Shown one piece after another: positions 42,789 to 50,766 of a stretch of 50,766 nt of DNA. A model generated the notes under the pieces. That model ran no database searches and was not told the origin of the DNA. It was given only the letters and a program-made list of their open reading frames with translations. The position numbers were made by a program, and so were the translations under genes. Positions within the stretch are counted from its first letter, which is position 1. Each line of letters begins with the position of its first letter. The stretch comes from DATIXD01 sp035518875 (GTDB lineage Bacteria > Pseudomonadota > Gammaproteobacteria > Methylococcales > Methylococcaceae). The stretch is from assembly GCA_035518875.1 (NCBI GenBank), contig DATIXD010000187.1, forward strand, positions 1 to 50,766, given 5' to 3'.

Positions 42789-43532
42789 ATGAGCGAACCG
42801 ACTCCCCAGATCAAACGCCCGCGTGGCATCTATCTGCTGCCCAATCTGTTCACCACGGCGGCGCTGTTCGCAGGCTTCTACGCTATCACCGCGGCCATCA
42901 ACGAGCGCTACGAACCGGCGGCGGTCGCGATTTTCGTGGCGATGATCCTGGACGGCCTGGACGGCCGCGTCGCCCGCCTCACCAATACGCAGAGCGCGTT
43001 CGGCGGCGAGTACGACAGCATGGCCGATCTGATCTCCTTCGGTGCGGCGCCGGCCTTGGTGTTGTATATCTGGTCCCTGGCCGGGTTGGGCAAACTGGGC
43101 TGGGTCGCCGCCTTCGTGCATGCCGCCGGGGCCGCGTTGCGGCTGGCGCGGTTCAATACCCAGATCGGCACGGCCGACAAGCGTTATTTCCAGGGTCTGC
43201 CAAGTCCGTCCGCAGCAGCGATTCTCGCCGGCTTCATCTGGACCTGCGTCGAGTATGACTTGACGGGAACACAAGCGGCTTACGTCGGGTTGGGCCTGTC
43301 GATCGCGACCGGTCTGCTGATGGTCAGCAATTTTCGCTACAACAGCTTCAAGGACATCGATCTGCGTGGCCGTATGCCCTTCGTGAAGGCGATTCTGGTG
43401 ATGCTGGCCTTCGCCGTGATTTTCACCAACCCACCCTTGGTGCTGTTTCTTATCTTCACCGGTTACGCGGTTTCCGGACCGGCGATGACTTTGCTGATGC
43501 TGCGCAGGCGTCGCACCGAGCGCAGGGTCTAA
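42789..43532 (+). CDS. pssA: CDP-diacylglycerol-serine O-phosphatidyltransferase
   Basis: A 247-residue membrane enzyme that makes phosphatidylserine, the precursor of phosphatidylethanolamine. The CDP-alcohol phosphotransferase motif is complete: DG-RV-AR then G and two Asp (DGLDGRVARL, GGEYDSMAD, about 55-80). About six to eight transmembrane helices, N-terminal LLPNLFTTAALFAGFYAI. This is the integral-membrane (subclass II) type, unlike the peripheral E. coli PssA. Position between ilvC and leuA is a recurrent arrangement in proteobacteria. Confidence 0.93.
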   Translation: MSEPTPQIKRPRGIYLLPNLFTTAALFAGFYAITAAINERYEPAAVAIFVAMILDGLDGRVARLTNTQSAFGGEYDSMADLISFGAAPALVLYIWSLAGLGKLGWVAAFVHAAGAALRLARFNTQIGTADKRYFQGLPSPSAAAILAGFIWTCVEYDLTGTQAAYVGLGLSIATGLLMVSNFRYNSFKDIDLRGRMPFVKAILVMLAFAVIFTNPPLVLFLIFTGYAVSGPAMTLLMLRRRRTERRV

Positions 43533-43552
43533 AGCCCATGAGTCGGTCCGGC

Positions 43553-43581
43553 TTGGCAATCCACTCGACGGTCTGTATAGT
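43553..43581 (+). promoter_or_regulatory. Sigma-70 promoter upstream of leuA
   Basis: TTGGCA (43553-43558) and TATAGT (43576-43581), spacer 17, just after the pssA stop. It would give a leuA transcript with a leader of about 230 bases. Confidence 0.55.
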
Positions 43582-43607
43582 CGAAGGTGCTTGATCCCCG
43601 CTTGGCC

Positions 43608-43730
43608 ATGATGAGTCAATTCCGCCTCCTTCTCGAAGTTTCGCACCCCCGTTCGGCATCGTTCGGCGAGCCGGCGCGCCGCGCAAATTTCCCGCGCCTG
43701 CCGTTTCTCCTGCCCGCCGAGGGCAGATAA
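43608..43730 (+). CDS. Possible leuA leader peptide (40 aa)
   Basis: Within the leuA leader, a frame starting ATGATG about 20 bases after the predicted transcription start reads MMSQFRLLLEVS and stops 91 bases before leuA. Three successive leucine codons (CTC CTT CTC) near the start recall leu-operon leader peptides. No T-rich attenuator hairpin is seen after it, and the ribosome binding site is poor, so this remains a weak proposal. Confidence 0.2.
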   Translation: MMSQFRLLLEVSHPRSASFGEPARRANFPRLPFLLPAEGR

Positions 43731-43821
43731 CGACATTCCGACAGCCGAACCCACGATCTCATCCGAATCATTCTCGAAGTACTCGACCGACGAGTGCGGC
43801 GGTTATCAATGGAGCCTTTCC

Positions 43822-45366
43822 ATGAGCGACAAACTCATCATTTTCGACACGACCCTCCGGGACGGCGAGCAAAGCCCCGGTGCTTCCATGACGCGCGAGG
43901 AAAAAGTGCGCATCGCCAAGGCCCTGGAACGTCTCAGGGTCGATGTGATCGAAGCCGGCTTTCCGGCCGCCAGCACGGGCGATTTTGAGGCGGTGCAGGC
44001 GGTGGCCCGGGCGGTGAAGGAGTCCACGGTATGCGGCTTAGCCCGGGCGCTGGATAACGACATCGACCGCGCCGGCGAGTCCCTCAGGGATGCCCAAAGT
44101 TCGCGCATCCACACCTTCATCGCCACCTCCCCCATCCACATGCAGCGCAAGCTGAACATGCCGCCGGATCGGGTCGTCGAATACGCGGTGCGGGCCGTGC
44201 AGCGGGCGCGCCAGTATACGGACAACGTAGAGTTCTCGCCCGAGGATGCGGGGCGTTCCGAGGAGGATTTTCTGTGCCGGATTTTGGAGGCCGTCATCGA
44301 CGCCGGCGCGAGAACGCTGAACATTCCGGACACCGTGGGCTATGCAATGCCGGAACAGTTCGGCCGTTTGATCGCCCGTCTGCGCGAGCGCATTCCCAAT
44401 TCCGACAAGGCGATTTTTTCCGTCCATTGCCATAACGACCTGGGTCTGGCCGTGGCCAACTCGCTCTCCGCCGTCCTGAATGGGGCTCGCCAGGTGGAGT
44501 GCACCATTAATGGCCTGGGCGAACGCGCCGGCAATGCGGCGCTGGAGGAAATCGTCATGGCGGTGAAAACCCGCAAGGATTTTTTCCCCTGTCGTACCGA
44601 GGTCGATACGCGCGAAATCGTCACGTGTTCCAAGCTGGTATCCAGCATCACCGGATTTCCGGTGCAGCCGAACAAGGCCATCGTGGGCGCCAACGCCTTC
44701 GCCCACGAGTCCGGCATTCACCAGGACGGCGTGCTGAAAAGCCGCGAAACCTACGAAATCATGAGCGCCGAGGAGGTGGGCTGGAGCGCCAATCGCATGG
44801 TGCTGGGGAAACATTCCGGACGCAACGCCTTCCGCACCCGCATGCTGGAGTTGGGAGCGGAGTTCGCTTCCGAGGAAGAGCTGAACGCGGTGTTCTTCCG
44901 GTTCAAGCAGCTCGCCGACAAGAAGCACGAGATCTTCGACGAGGATTTGCAGGCGTTGTTGACCGAGGCCGGCGTGGAGGCCGAGGACGAACGCGTCAAG
45001 CTGGTCGCGCTCAGGGTCTGCTCGGAGACCGGTGAGATTCCCAAGGCGCAAGTGACGCTGAAAGTCGACAACGAGGAGCGCATCGGTGCAGCCAGCGGCG
45101 GCGGGGCCGTCGACGCCAGCCTCAAAGCCATCGAATCCCTGGTGCATACCGCGGCGAGCCTGACTCTATACTCGGTCAACAACATCACCAGCGGAACCGA
45201 CGCCCAGGGCGAAGTCACCGTGCGACTGGAAAAGGGCGGGCGCATCGTCAATGGGCAGGGTGCAGATACCGACATCGTCATCGCCTCGGCCAAGGCCTAT
45301 ATCAATGCGGTCAACAGGCTGCTCGCCTCCAAACCCCGCACCCATCCCCAGGCCGCCGACGTATAG
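43822..45366 (+). CDS. leuA: 2-isopropylmalate synthase
   Basis: A 514-residue enzyme for the first step of leucine synthesis, condensing 2-oxoisovalerate with acetyl-CoA. Catalytic TIM barrel (about 1-270): IIFDTTLRDGEQSPGASM, IPDTVGYAMPEQFG, FSVHCHNDLGLAVANSL (metal His) and the LGERAGNAALEE motif. A linker with GANAFAHESGIHQDGVLK precedes the C-terminal LeuA dimerisation domain (about 390-510), the leucine-binding feedback site. Start ATG at 43822 follows GGAG. No leuCDB genes are linked here. Confidence 0.96.
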   Translation: MSDKLIIFDTTLRDGEQSPGASMTREEKVRIAKALERLRVDVIEAGFPAASTGDFEAVQAVARAVKESTVCGLARALDNDIDRAGESLRDAQSSRIHTFIATSPIHMQRKLNMPPDRVVEYAVRAVQRARQYTDNVEFSPEDAGRSEEDFLCRILEAVIDAGARTLNIPDTVGYAMPEQFGRLIARLRERIPNSDKAIFSVHCHNDLGLAVANSLSAVLNGARQVECTINGLGERAGNAALEEIVMAVKTRKDFFPCRTEVDTREIVTCSKLVSSITGFPVQPNKAIVGANAFAHESGIHQDGVLKSRETYEIMSAEEVGWSANRMVLGKHSGRNAFRTRMLELGAEFASEEELNAVFFRFKQLADKKHEIFDEDLQALLTEAGVEAEDERVKLVALRVCSETGEIPKAQVTLKVDNEERIGAASGGGAVDASLKAIESLVHTAASLTLYSVNNITSGTDAQGEVTVRLEKGGRIVNGQGADTDIVIASAKAYINAVNRLLASKPRTHPQAADV

Positions 45367-45375
45367 CGGTTCGGC

Positions 45376-46338
45376 ATGCGTTCAAAGGACAAGCGGCGAC
45401 TGCAATATCTCGAAGCCATGGGCGTTCAGGCCTGGACGCCCCGGTTTGCTCCGGCCGGCCGCGTGTCTGCCGGGAAGGCTGAAAACGTCGAGCTTTCGAC
45501 CTCTGCCCCATCCCTCGATACTGTTGAATTGACAACTGACGCTCCGGTTTCAGTCCCTTCCCCCACGGGGGAGGTTAGGCGGGGGCGACTTAAAAAAGGT
45601 AGCGACAGCCCATTTGATCGCCCCCATCCCGACCTCCCCCCGGCCGCCTTCGCGGCGCTTCGCCCGTGGGGGGAAGGAGCAACAAATGCGGGCACAGAGC
45701 CTAATTCAACAGCATTGACCCCACCCCCGCCTGAGGCAGGGAGAAACTCGCCGTCTTCGTTGGAGCCCGTCGCTTCCATGCGGCCTTGCGACTGGGACGA
45801 GTTGCAGGCGGAAGTGGCTGCCTGTACCGCCTGTCCCCTGCATCGAGGCCGAACCCAAACCGTGTTCGGCGTCGGCGATCGATCGGCTGACTGGATGGTG
45901 ATCGGCGAGGCACCGGGCGAGCAGGAAGATCTTCAGGGCGAGCCTTTCGTCGGGCGCGCGGGACTCTTGCTGAACGAAATGCTCAGGGCGGTCGGCCTTC
46001 TGCGGGAACAGGTTTACATCGCCAACGTCCTCAAATGCCGCCCGCCGAAAAACCGTGACCCGCAGCCGGATGAGGCCGCCGCCTGCGAATCCTTCCTCAA
46101 GCGCCAGCTGGTCCTGGTACGACCGAGAATCATCCTGGCCGTCGGCCGCATCGCCGCGCAGAATCTCCTGAAAACCACGACGCCTATCGGCAAGCTCCGC
46201 GGCGCGGTGCATGATTACGAGCAGATTCCGCTGGTGGTCACCTACCATCCCGCCTACCTGTTGCGCTCGCCTTTGGAAAAGCGAAAGGCCTGGGAGGATT
46301 TGCGCCTAGCGGTTCTCACCTATCGCCGCAATACATAA
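45376..46338 (+). CDS. Family-4 uracil-DNA glycosylase with an inserted linker
   Basis: A 320-residue protein. The catalytic domain (about 135-320) has the family-4 features: four Fe-S cysteines (CTACPLHRGR, about 150-153; LKCRPPKNRDP; AACESFL), GEAPGEQEDLQGEPFVGRAG (about 178) and HPAYLLRSP (about 297). It removes uracil from DNA. The N-terminus (MRSKDKRRLQYLEAMGVQAW) is a conserved start of such proteins in proteobacteria; between about residues 28 and 130 lies a Pro/Ser-rich, low-complexity linker partly encoded by a palindromic DNA repeat (45555-45678) that keeps the frame open. The gene begins 9 bases after leuA and is followed by rimI. Confidence 0.9.
   Translation: MRSKDKRRLQYLEAMGVQAWTPRFAPAGRVSAGKAENVELSTSAPSLDTVELTTDAPVSVPSPTGEVRRGRLKKGSDSPFDRPHPDLPPAAFAALRPWGEGATNAGTEPNSTALTPPPPEAGRNSPSSLEPVASMRPCDWDELQAEVAACTACPLHRGRTQTVFGVGDRSADWMVIGEAPGEQEDLQGEPFVGRAGLLLNEMLRAVGLLREQVYIANVLKCRPPKNRDPQPDEAAACESFLKRQLVLVRPRIILAVGRIAAQNLLKTTTPIGKLRGAVHDYEQIPLVVTYHPAYLLRSPLEKRKAWEDLRLAVLTYRRNT
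45555..45678. repeat. Palindromic element inserted in frame in the uracil-DNA glycosylase gene
   Basis: The left arm CCTTCCCCCACGGGGGAGGT and a right arm reading CCCGTGGGGGGAAGG are inverted copies about 120 bases apart, with a GGGGGCG/CGCCCCC pair and a GACCTCCCCCC word inside. The sequence is much more G/C-run-rich than the flanking coding DNA and looks like an extragenic palindrome, yet it lies in the reading frame and adds about 41 residues. Confidence 0.65.
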
Positions 46339-46351
46339 TTCAAGGTTTTCC

Positions 46352-46888
46352 ATGTCCGATTTTTTCGATGCCATCAGGAAGTGGGTGGAGTACGACGCCG
46401 AGAGGGATTTCTACGCCAAGCACAACCCGAGCCTCGCGGAGAACGCCGATTTGGTGTTCCGCCCCATGCGGAAAGCCGATCTCAAAGCCGTCATCGAAAT
46501 TGAGGCCAGCGCCTACGAGTTTCCCTGGGAGCCGGCCACTTTCAGGGATTGTCTCAAAGTGGGCTATTGCTGTTGGGTGGGCGAGAAGGCCGGGCGGGTA
46601 CGCGCCTACGGCATCCTGACCGTTGGCGCGGGCGAATCGCACATCCTGAATGTCTGTATCGCGCCGGAGGTTCAAGGCCAGGGTTACGGCCGTCTGCTGA
46701 TGGAAAAATTGATGGCGGTGGCGAAGGCACATCGCGCCGAGATGATGCTCCTGGAAGTGCGGCCTTCCAATTCCAAGGCCATGAAACTTTATTTCGATCT
46801 GGGATTCAACCAGATCGGTACGCGCAAGGGCTATTACCCCGCCAGGAACGGGCGGGAAGACGCGCTGGTTCTGGCGCGCATGCTCTGA
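46352..46888 (+). CDS. rimI: Ribosomal-protein-S18-alanine N-acetyltransferase (GNAT)
   Basis: A 178-residue GNAT acetyltransferase. The N-terminal 35 residues (MSDFFDAIRKWVEYDAERDF) are an extension relative to E. coli RimI (148). The GNAT core has FRPMRKADLKAVIEIEASAYEFPWEPATFRDCL, the beta4 stretch HILNVCIAPEVQGQGYGRLLMEKL with the acetyl-CoA loop QGQGYG (about 110), and VRPSNSKAMKLYFDLGFNQIGTRKGYY, with the conserved Tyr of RimI. It follows the uracil-DNA glycosylase by 13 bases, a common neighbour pair. Substrate assignment is by similarity. Confidence 0.88.
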   Translation: MSDFFDAIRKWVEYDAERDFYAKHNPSLAENADLVFRPMRKADLKAVIEIEASAYEFPWEPATFRDCLKVGYCCWVGEKAGRVRAYGILTVGAGESHILNVCIAPEVQGQGYGRLLMEKLMAVAKAHRAEMMLLEVRPSNSKAMKLYFDLGFNQIGTRKGYYPARNGREDALVLARML

Positions 46889-47115
46889 CCGACCACGGAT
46901 CCGGCATGCCTGCCGGTCGGTGTGTTGACGCCGATGTAGACTAAACTTCAGGTACTCAGCCGGCTGCATCGTGCAGAACGCTGCGTGTTGACTATGTGGA
47001 GTTTTAATTCCCTAGCCCGACCATTGGCCGAATCCATGAAACCCAAGGGACCCCTTACCTACTCGATCGATCCGAAGCAGCGGATTGACGTCCGCATTTC
47101 GCCCCAAGCGCCGTC

Positions 47116-50100
47116 ATGAAGCCTTGGCGGTCGGTCAACCTGCGCGTTTGCCTGCCGGCTCTGGTGTTTTTGCTATTCGCTACGCTTTCGGGCGTGATCG
47201 TGCTATTCCAGTATCTGGAGCAAAGGAACGCGTTAGAGAAGGCCGGCGTCACCTTCGCGCTGCAGGAGTTGACGCGCCTGCAGCGGCTGATCGCCCACGA
47301 GCAGGCGGAAACCTCGATGGCGGGCGCCGAGAAGTTGATCAGGGAGTTGGGCGCTGCGCCGGAGGTGAAGACGCTAATCGCCGTCGACGCCGATGCCAAG
47401 GTTCAACTTTCCCTGAGGTCCACCTGGAGCGGAAGGCCCGCCGCCGAAGTCGCATCGGGCTTCGATTTGCATGAATTCGAGCGGATGCAATCTTCCGGTC
47501 AAGCACAATTGTTCTTGCTCGGCGATGGCGGCGACGGCGAGCGCACCGTCGCCGTCTACTTTCCCCTGACGGCTCCGCCAGCGGAAGACGAGCCTTCCGT
47601 CCGGTCGGGCGGTTTGTTTCTTCTTTACGATCTGAGCACTGCTCAACAGCAGCTGCTGTTCAATGTCTTGAGGGATGGCGGCTTTCTCTGGCTGGCCACC
47701 TTCGTGGTCATGATAGCGCTGCTGTTCGCTTTACGAATGCTCGTATCCAGGCCGGCCCTGCAAATGCAGGAGATGGCTCGTCAATTGGCCCAGGGCAATT
47801 ATTCCGCCCGCTTGCACTACCTGGGCAAGGGCGAATTTGCAGAGCTCGCCCAGACCTTCAACGTCATGGTCGAACGATTGGCGGAAGGCCATGCTTCCCT
47901 GGTGAAGCAGAAAAACCTCCACAGGCTGTTGAGCGCCATTAACGAGATCATTCATCGGTATGGCGATGCCGAGGCCTTGTTCGCCGAAATCTGCCGGATC
48001 GCGGTTCGTTACGAGGGCATTTCGCTGGCTTGGGTAGGGCAGGTCTTCGACGATGGGCGTTCCGTTCGCATTCGTGCTGGCGCCGGCGCCGGGCAGGACT
48101 GGCTTTACCACAGGGATTTTCGCCTGCCGCAAGATACGGATGGGGAAGGTCCCTTGGAGCAGGTCATGCGGACCAAGGATTATGTGCTGATCGACGATAT
48201 TTTTGCCGTCAAGGCCGCGGGGATCGGACACGAAACCGCCCGGGCAGGCAATATCCGTTCGGTGGCATTGTTTCCAATTCTCCAGAACGGCGTGATCAGC
48301 GGGCTGTTCACCCTGTATTCCGATGCGTTCGGTTTTTTCACCGGCGACGTCGCCGGTTTGCTCAAAAAAACCACGGAGGACATCGCTTATGCCTTGGACG
48401 CGATCGATAGCGAGCGCAAGCGCCGCAAAGCCGAGCGAATGTTGGCGGTGCAACGGGATCTCCTGCAAGCGATCAGCGAGGGTTCGCCGCTTTCCGTCGT
48501 GCTCGCGGACTTGTGCGCCAGCGTCGAGGCCTTGCTTGGACAGGAGGCCTGTTCTTCGATCCTCCTGGCGCAGGAAGGACGTTTGCGCGTCGGAGCCGCG
48601 CCAAACTTGCCGGGGGAGTATCGACGAGCGGTCGATGGCCTTAAGATCGGCCCATCGGGCGGCATTTGCGGGCGCGTCGCGGCGTCGGGAGAAGCGGCGT
48701 TCAGCGCCGATTACCCTAACGACGCGCAGGGTTCGATCAGTACCGACCTGGCGCGCAGTCTTGGCCTGCGCGCCTGCTGGTCAATCCCGATCAAGTCGAG
48801 CGAAAGCCGGGTTCTGGGGGTTTTCGCGGTTTATTACTCAGGTCCGCGCGAGCCGGATGCCGACCGCAGGGAAGTGGTCGATCGCTTCGTCTACCTGGCG
48901 GGCATCGCCATCGAACGGCGGCAAGCGGAGGAGGCGTTGCGTGAGCGCGAGGAGAATCTGTCGATCACGCTGAACTCCATCGGCGATGCGGTAATCGTCA
49001 CCGACCAGGCGGGTAAGGTCGTGCGCATGAATCCGGTGGCCGAGAACCTGACCGGCTGGCCGTTCGAGGCGGCTGCCGGGCGCTCCCTGGACGAGGTCTT
49101 CCGGATCATCCACTCGGAAAGTGGGGCTATCGTGGAATCGCCAGTGGAAAAAGTCTTGCGCGAGGGACGGGTGGTGGGTTTGGCCAATGACACGTCGCTG
49201 GTTGTGCGCGACGGCGGGACGCGTCAGATTGCCGATTGCGCGGCGCCGATCCGGGATAAGCGGGGCGCGATCATCGGCGCGATCCTGGTGTTTCACGACG
49301 TCACCGAGGAATATAGGATGCAGTCCAGCCTGCGCCATTCCGAAATGTTGTTGAAGCATCATATCGAAAATACCCCGCTGGCTGCCATCCTATGGGATCC
49401 GCAATGTAAGGTGGTGCAATGGAACAACTCGGCCGAGCGGATTTTCGGTTACCCGGCCGGTGAAGCCGTGGGCCGCCATGCGCTTCAGCTAATCATTCCG
49501 CCCGATTCCCAGGAGATGTTACTGAACCAAGGGGTTCACGCGTTTTTGATTGAGCCCGGCCGCAGCCGGGTCACCGAGAATCTGACCCGGGAGGGGCGAC
49601 GCCTCTTTTGCGAGTGGTATCACACGCCGCTGCGCGATGATGCCGGCGCCTTGCTGGGTGTGGCTTCGCTGGCCCGGGACGTCACCGAACGCCGGATCAT
49701 GGACGACATCATGCGCGGGGTGGCGGAAGAAGCCGGCGGGAGGGTCGGGCAGGACTTTTTCAACGCCTTGGCGCAGCAGTTGGCGAAGGGATTGCAACTG
49801 GACTACGCCTTTGTCGGTGTTCTCTGCGACAACGAAACCCATATTCAAACCCTCGCCATCCACTGCCAGGGACGGGCGGCGGAAAACGCCTACTATGCGC
49901 TTGCCGGCACGCCCTGCGATGAGGTGGTGAAGAAGAAGGCCTGCGTTTATTCCAGTAGCGTTTGCGATCGGTTCCCGCAGGATACGTTCCTGGCCGAGAT
50001 GGGAGTGGAAAGCTATGCAGCAGCGCCCGTGCGCGATGCAACCGGCAAGGTACTCGGTCTGCTCGGCGTGCTCGATTCCAAGACGATGAATTACCCGGAA

Positions 50101-50766
50101 ACCATCCTCTCTCTCCTTGATATGGTCGCCATCCGCTGCAGCGCTGAATTGCAGCGTATGAAGACCGAGGAGGAGTTGCGACTGGCGGCCATCGCTTTCG
50201 AAACCCAAGAAGCCATTTTGATTGCCGACGCCAATGCCGACATCGTCCGGGTCAACAAGGCATTCTCCGAGATTACCGGCTACGCGGCGGAGGAAGTGAT
50301 CGGGCGCAATCCCCGCCTGTTGAACTCGGGCGTTCATTCGGATGATTTTTTCGCTGCTTTCTGGAACCAGCTTTCGAGCGAGGGGCAATGGCAGGGCGAG
50401 ATTTGGAACCGGCGCAAGAGCGGGGAAATCTTTCCCATCATGCAGTCGGTCACGGCGGTAAGGGACGATAGCGGCAAGGTCTCCCAATATGTCGCCGCCT
50501 TTTTGGACATTTCCGAACAGAAGCAGGCGGAGCGCGAGATTCAGCGGCTGGCTTACTACGACATATTGACCAATTTGCCCAACCGCAGATTGTTGATGGA
50601 AAGGCTACAGCAGGAGCTGTCTTCCGCGGCCCGGCACCAAAGCAGCGGTGCCTTGCTGTTTCTGGATCTGGATCATTTCAAGACGATCAACGACGCACTC
50701 GGGCATTCGGTCGGCGATATGCTGCTGAAACAGGTCGCGGAACGCTTGTCGAACGCGGTCAGGGCG
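47116..50766 (+). CDS. Membrane GAF/PAS-multidomain diguanylate cyclase, cut by window end
   Basis: An open frame of at least 1217 codons with no stop before the window end. Two transmembrane helices (about 12-32 and 195-217) flank a periplasmic sensor domain; then HAMP (about 218-265), a GAF domain (about 270-430), a second GAF (about 450-600), PAS (about 611-735, SIGDAVIVTDQAGKVVRMN), PAS (about 750-870, ILWDPQCKVVQWNNSAERIFGY), a third GAF (about 880-1010), PAS (about 1020-1135) and the start of GGDEF (DILTNLPNRRLL, FLDLDHFKTINDALGHSVGD). The GGDEF motif itself and any EAL domain lie beyond the window. Likely a multi-input c-di-GMP sensor. The ATG at 47116 is chosen because a signal-anchor helix follows directly. 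Confidence 0.9.
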   Translation, partial: MKPWRSVNLRVCLPALVFLLFATLSGVIVLFQYLEQRNALEKAGVTFALQELTRLQRLIAHEQAETSMAGAEKLIRELGAAPEVKTLIAVDADAKVQLSLRSTWSGRPAAEVASGFDLHEFERMQSSGQAQLFLLGDGGDGERTVAVYFPLTAPPAEDEPSVRSGGLFLLYDLSTAQQQLLFNVLRDGGFLWLATFVVMIALLFALRMLVSRPALQMQEMARQLAQGNYSARLHYLGKGEFAELAQTFNVMVERLAEGHASLVKQKNLHRLLSAINEIIHRYGDAEALFAEICRIAVRYEGISLAWVGQVFDDGRSVRIRAGAGAGQDWLYHRDFRLPQDTDGEGPLEQVMRTKDYVLIDDIFAVKAAGIGHETARAGNIRSVALFPILQNGVISGLFTLYSDAFGFFTGDVAGLLKKTTEDIAYALDAIDSERKRRKAERMLAVQRDLLQAISEGSPLSVVLADLCASVEALLGQEACSSILLAQEGRLRVGAAPNLPGEYRRAVDGLKIGPSGGICGRVAASGEAAFSADYPNDAQGSISTDLARSLGLRACWSIPIKSSESRVLGVFAVYYSGPREPDADRREVVDRFVYLAGIAIERRQAEEALREREENLSITLNSIGDAVIVTDQAGKVVRMNPVAENLTGWPFEAAAGRSLDEVFRIIHSESGAIVESPVEKVLREGRVVGLANDTSLVVRDGGTRQIADCAAPIRDKRGAIIGAILVFHDVTEEYRMQSSLRHSEMLLKHHIENTPLAAILWDPQCKVVQWNNSAERIFGYPAGEAVGRHALQLIIPPDSQEMLLNQGVHAFLIEPGRSRVTENLTREGRRLFCEWYHTPLRDDAGALLGVASLARDVTERRIMDDIMRGVAEEAGGRVGQDFFNALAQQLAKGLQLDYAFVGVLCDNETHIQTLAIHCQGRAAENAYYALAGTPCDEVVKKKACVYSSSVCDRFPQDTFLAEMGVESYAAAPVRDATGKVLGLLGVLDSKTMNYPETILSLLDMVAIRCSAELQRMKTEEELRLAAIAFETQEAILIADANADIVRVNKAFSEITGYAAEEVIGRNPRLLNSGVHSDDFFAAFWNQLSSEGQWQGEIWNRRKSGEIFPIMQSVTAVRDDSGKVSQYVAAFLDISEQKQAEREIQRLAYYDILTNLPNRRLLMERLQQELSSAARHQSSGALLFLDLDHFKTINDALGHSVGDMLLKQVAERLSNAVRA

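Overview
The window is about 50.8 kb of GC-rich, densely coded bacterial chromosome. Gene content and order point to a gammaproteobacterium: a trxA-rho pair, a dcd-apbC pair, metG followed by a complete rnfABCDGE operon, ilvBHC-pssA-leuA, rlmM, rmuC and a yrfG-like/cysQ divergent pair. A fused ThiS-ThiG protein and an archaeal-type (class V) fructose-1,6-bisphosphate aldolase/phosphatase suggest a methylotroph or methanotroph of the Methylococcaceae type. That is an inference, because no methane or methanol oxidation gene is present.

Layout. 0.2-8.6 kb: a small membrane protein, a 2-Cys peroxiredoxin, a ChuX/HemS-like protein, thiSG directly behind a DAHP synthase, a lipid-recycling operon (PAP2 phosphatase, glycosyltransferase, diacylglycerol kinase), an orphan Hcp and phoU. 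9.2-11 kb: trxA and rho. 11-15.9 kb (minus strand): a TonB-dependent receptor, a YfiR-like periplasmic protein and a CHASE8-HAMP-GGDEF-EAL protein, which look like a cell-envelope to c-di-GMP signalling unit. 16-20.5 kb: rmuC, hemL, dcd, apbC.

20.5-28.1 kb is accessory DNA lying between apbC and metG, two genes that are neighbours in many gammaproteobacteria. It holds a RES/Xre toxin-antitoxin pair with a palindromic operator, a truncated gene joined to a fragment of a phosphoesterase gene, very small ORFs, a phosphoesterase, a lipoprotein, a YjdF-like membrane protein, the class V FBP aldolase/phosphatase, a DUF72 protein and an M28 peptidase.

28.1-36.5 kb: metG, the six-gene Rnf ferredoxin:NAD oxidoreductase operon with a good sigma-70 promoter, and rlmM. 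The spacer after rlmM holds a near-consensus sigma-54 promoter followed about 80 bases later by a strong intrinsic terminator, with no ORF between. This is a candidate small RNA carrying an exposed anti-Shine-Dalgarno-like segment, and I regard it as the most interesting unannotated element in the window.

36.8-46.9 kb: a TPR protein and a HAD nucleotidase (minus strand), cysQ, the branched-chain amino-acid genes ilvB, ilvH, ilvC with pssA and leuA, a family-4 uracil-DNA glycosylase interrupted in frame by a palindromic repeat, and rimI. The window ends inside a large GAF/PAS/GGDEF sensor protein (47.1 kb onward). Short REP-like palindromes are scattered between genes.
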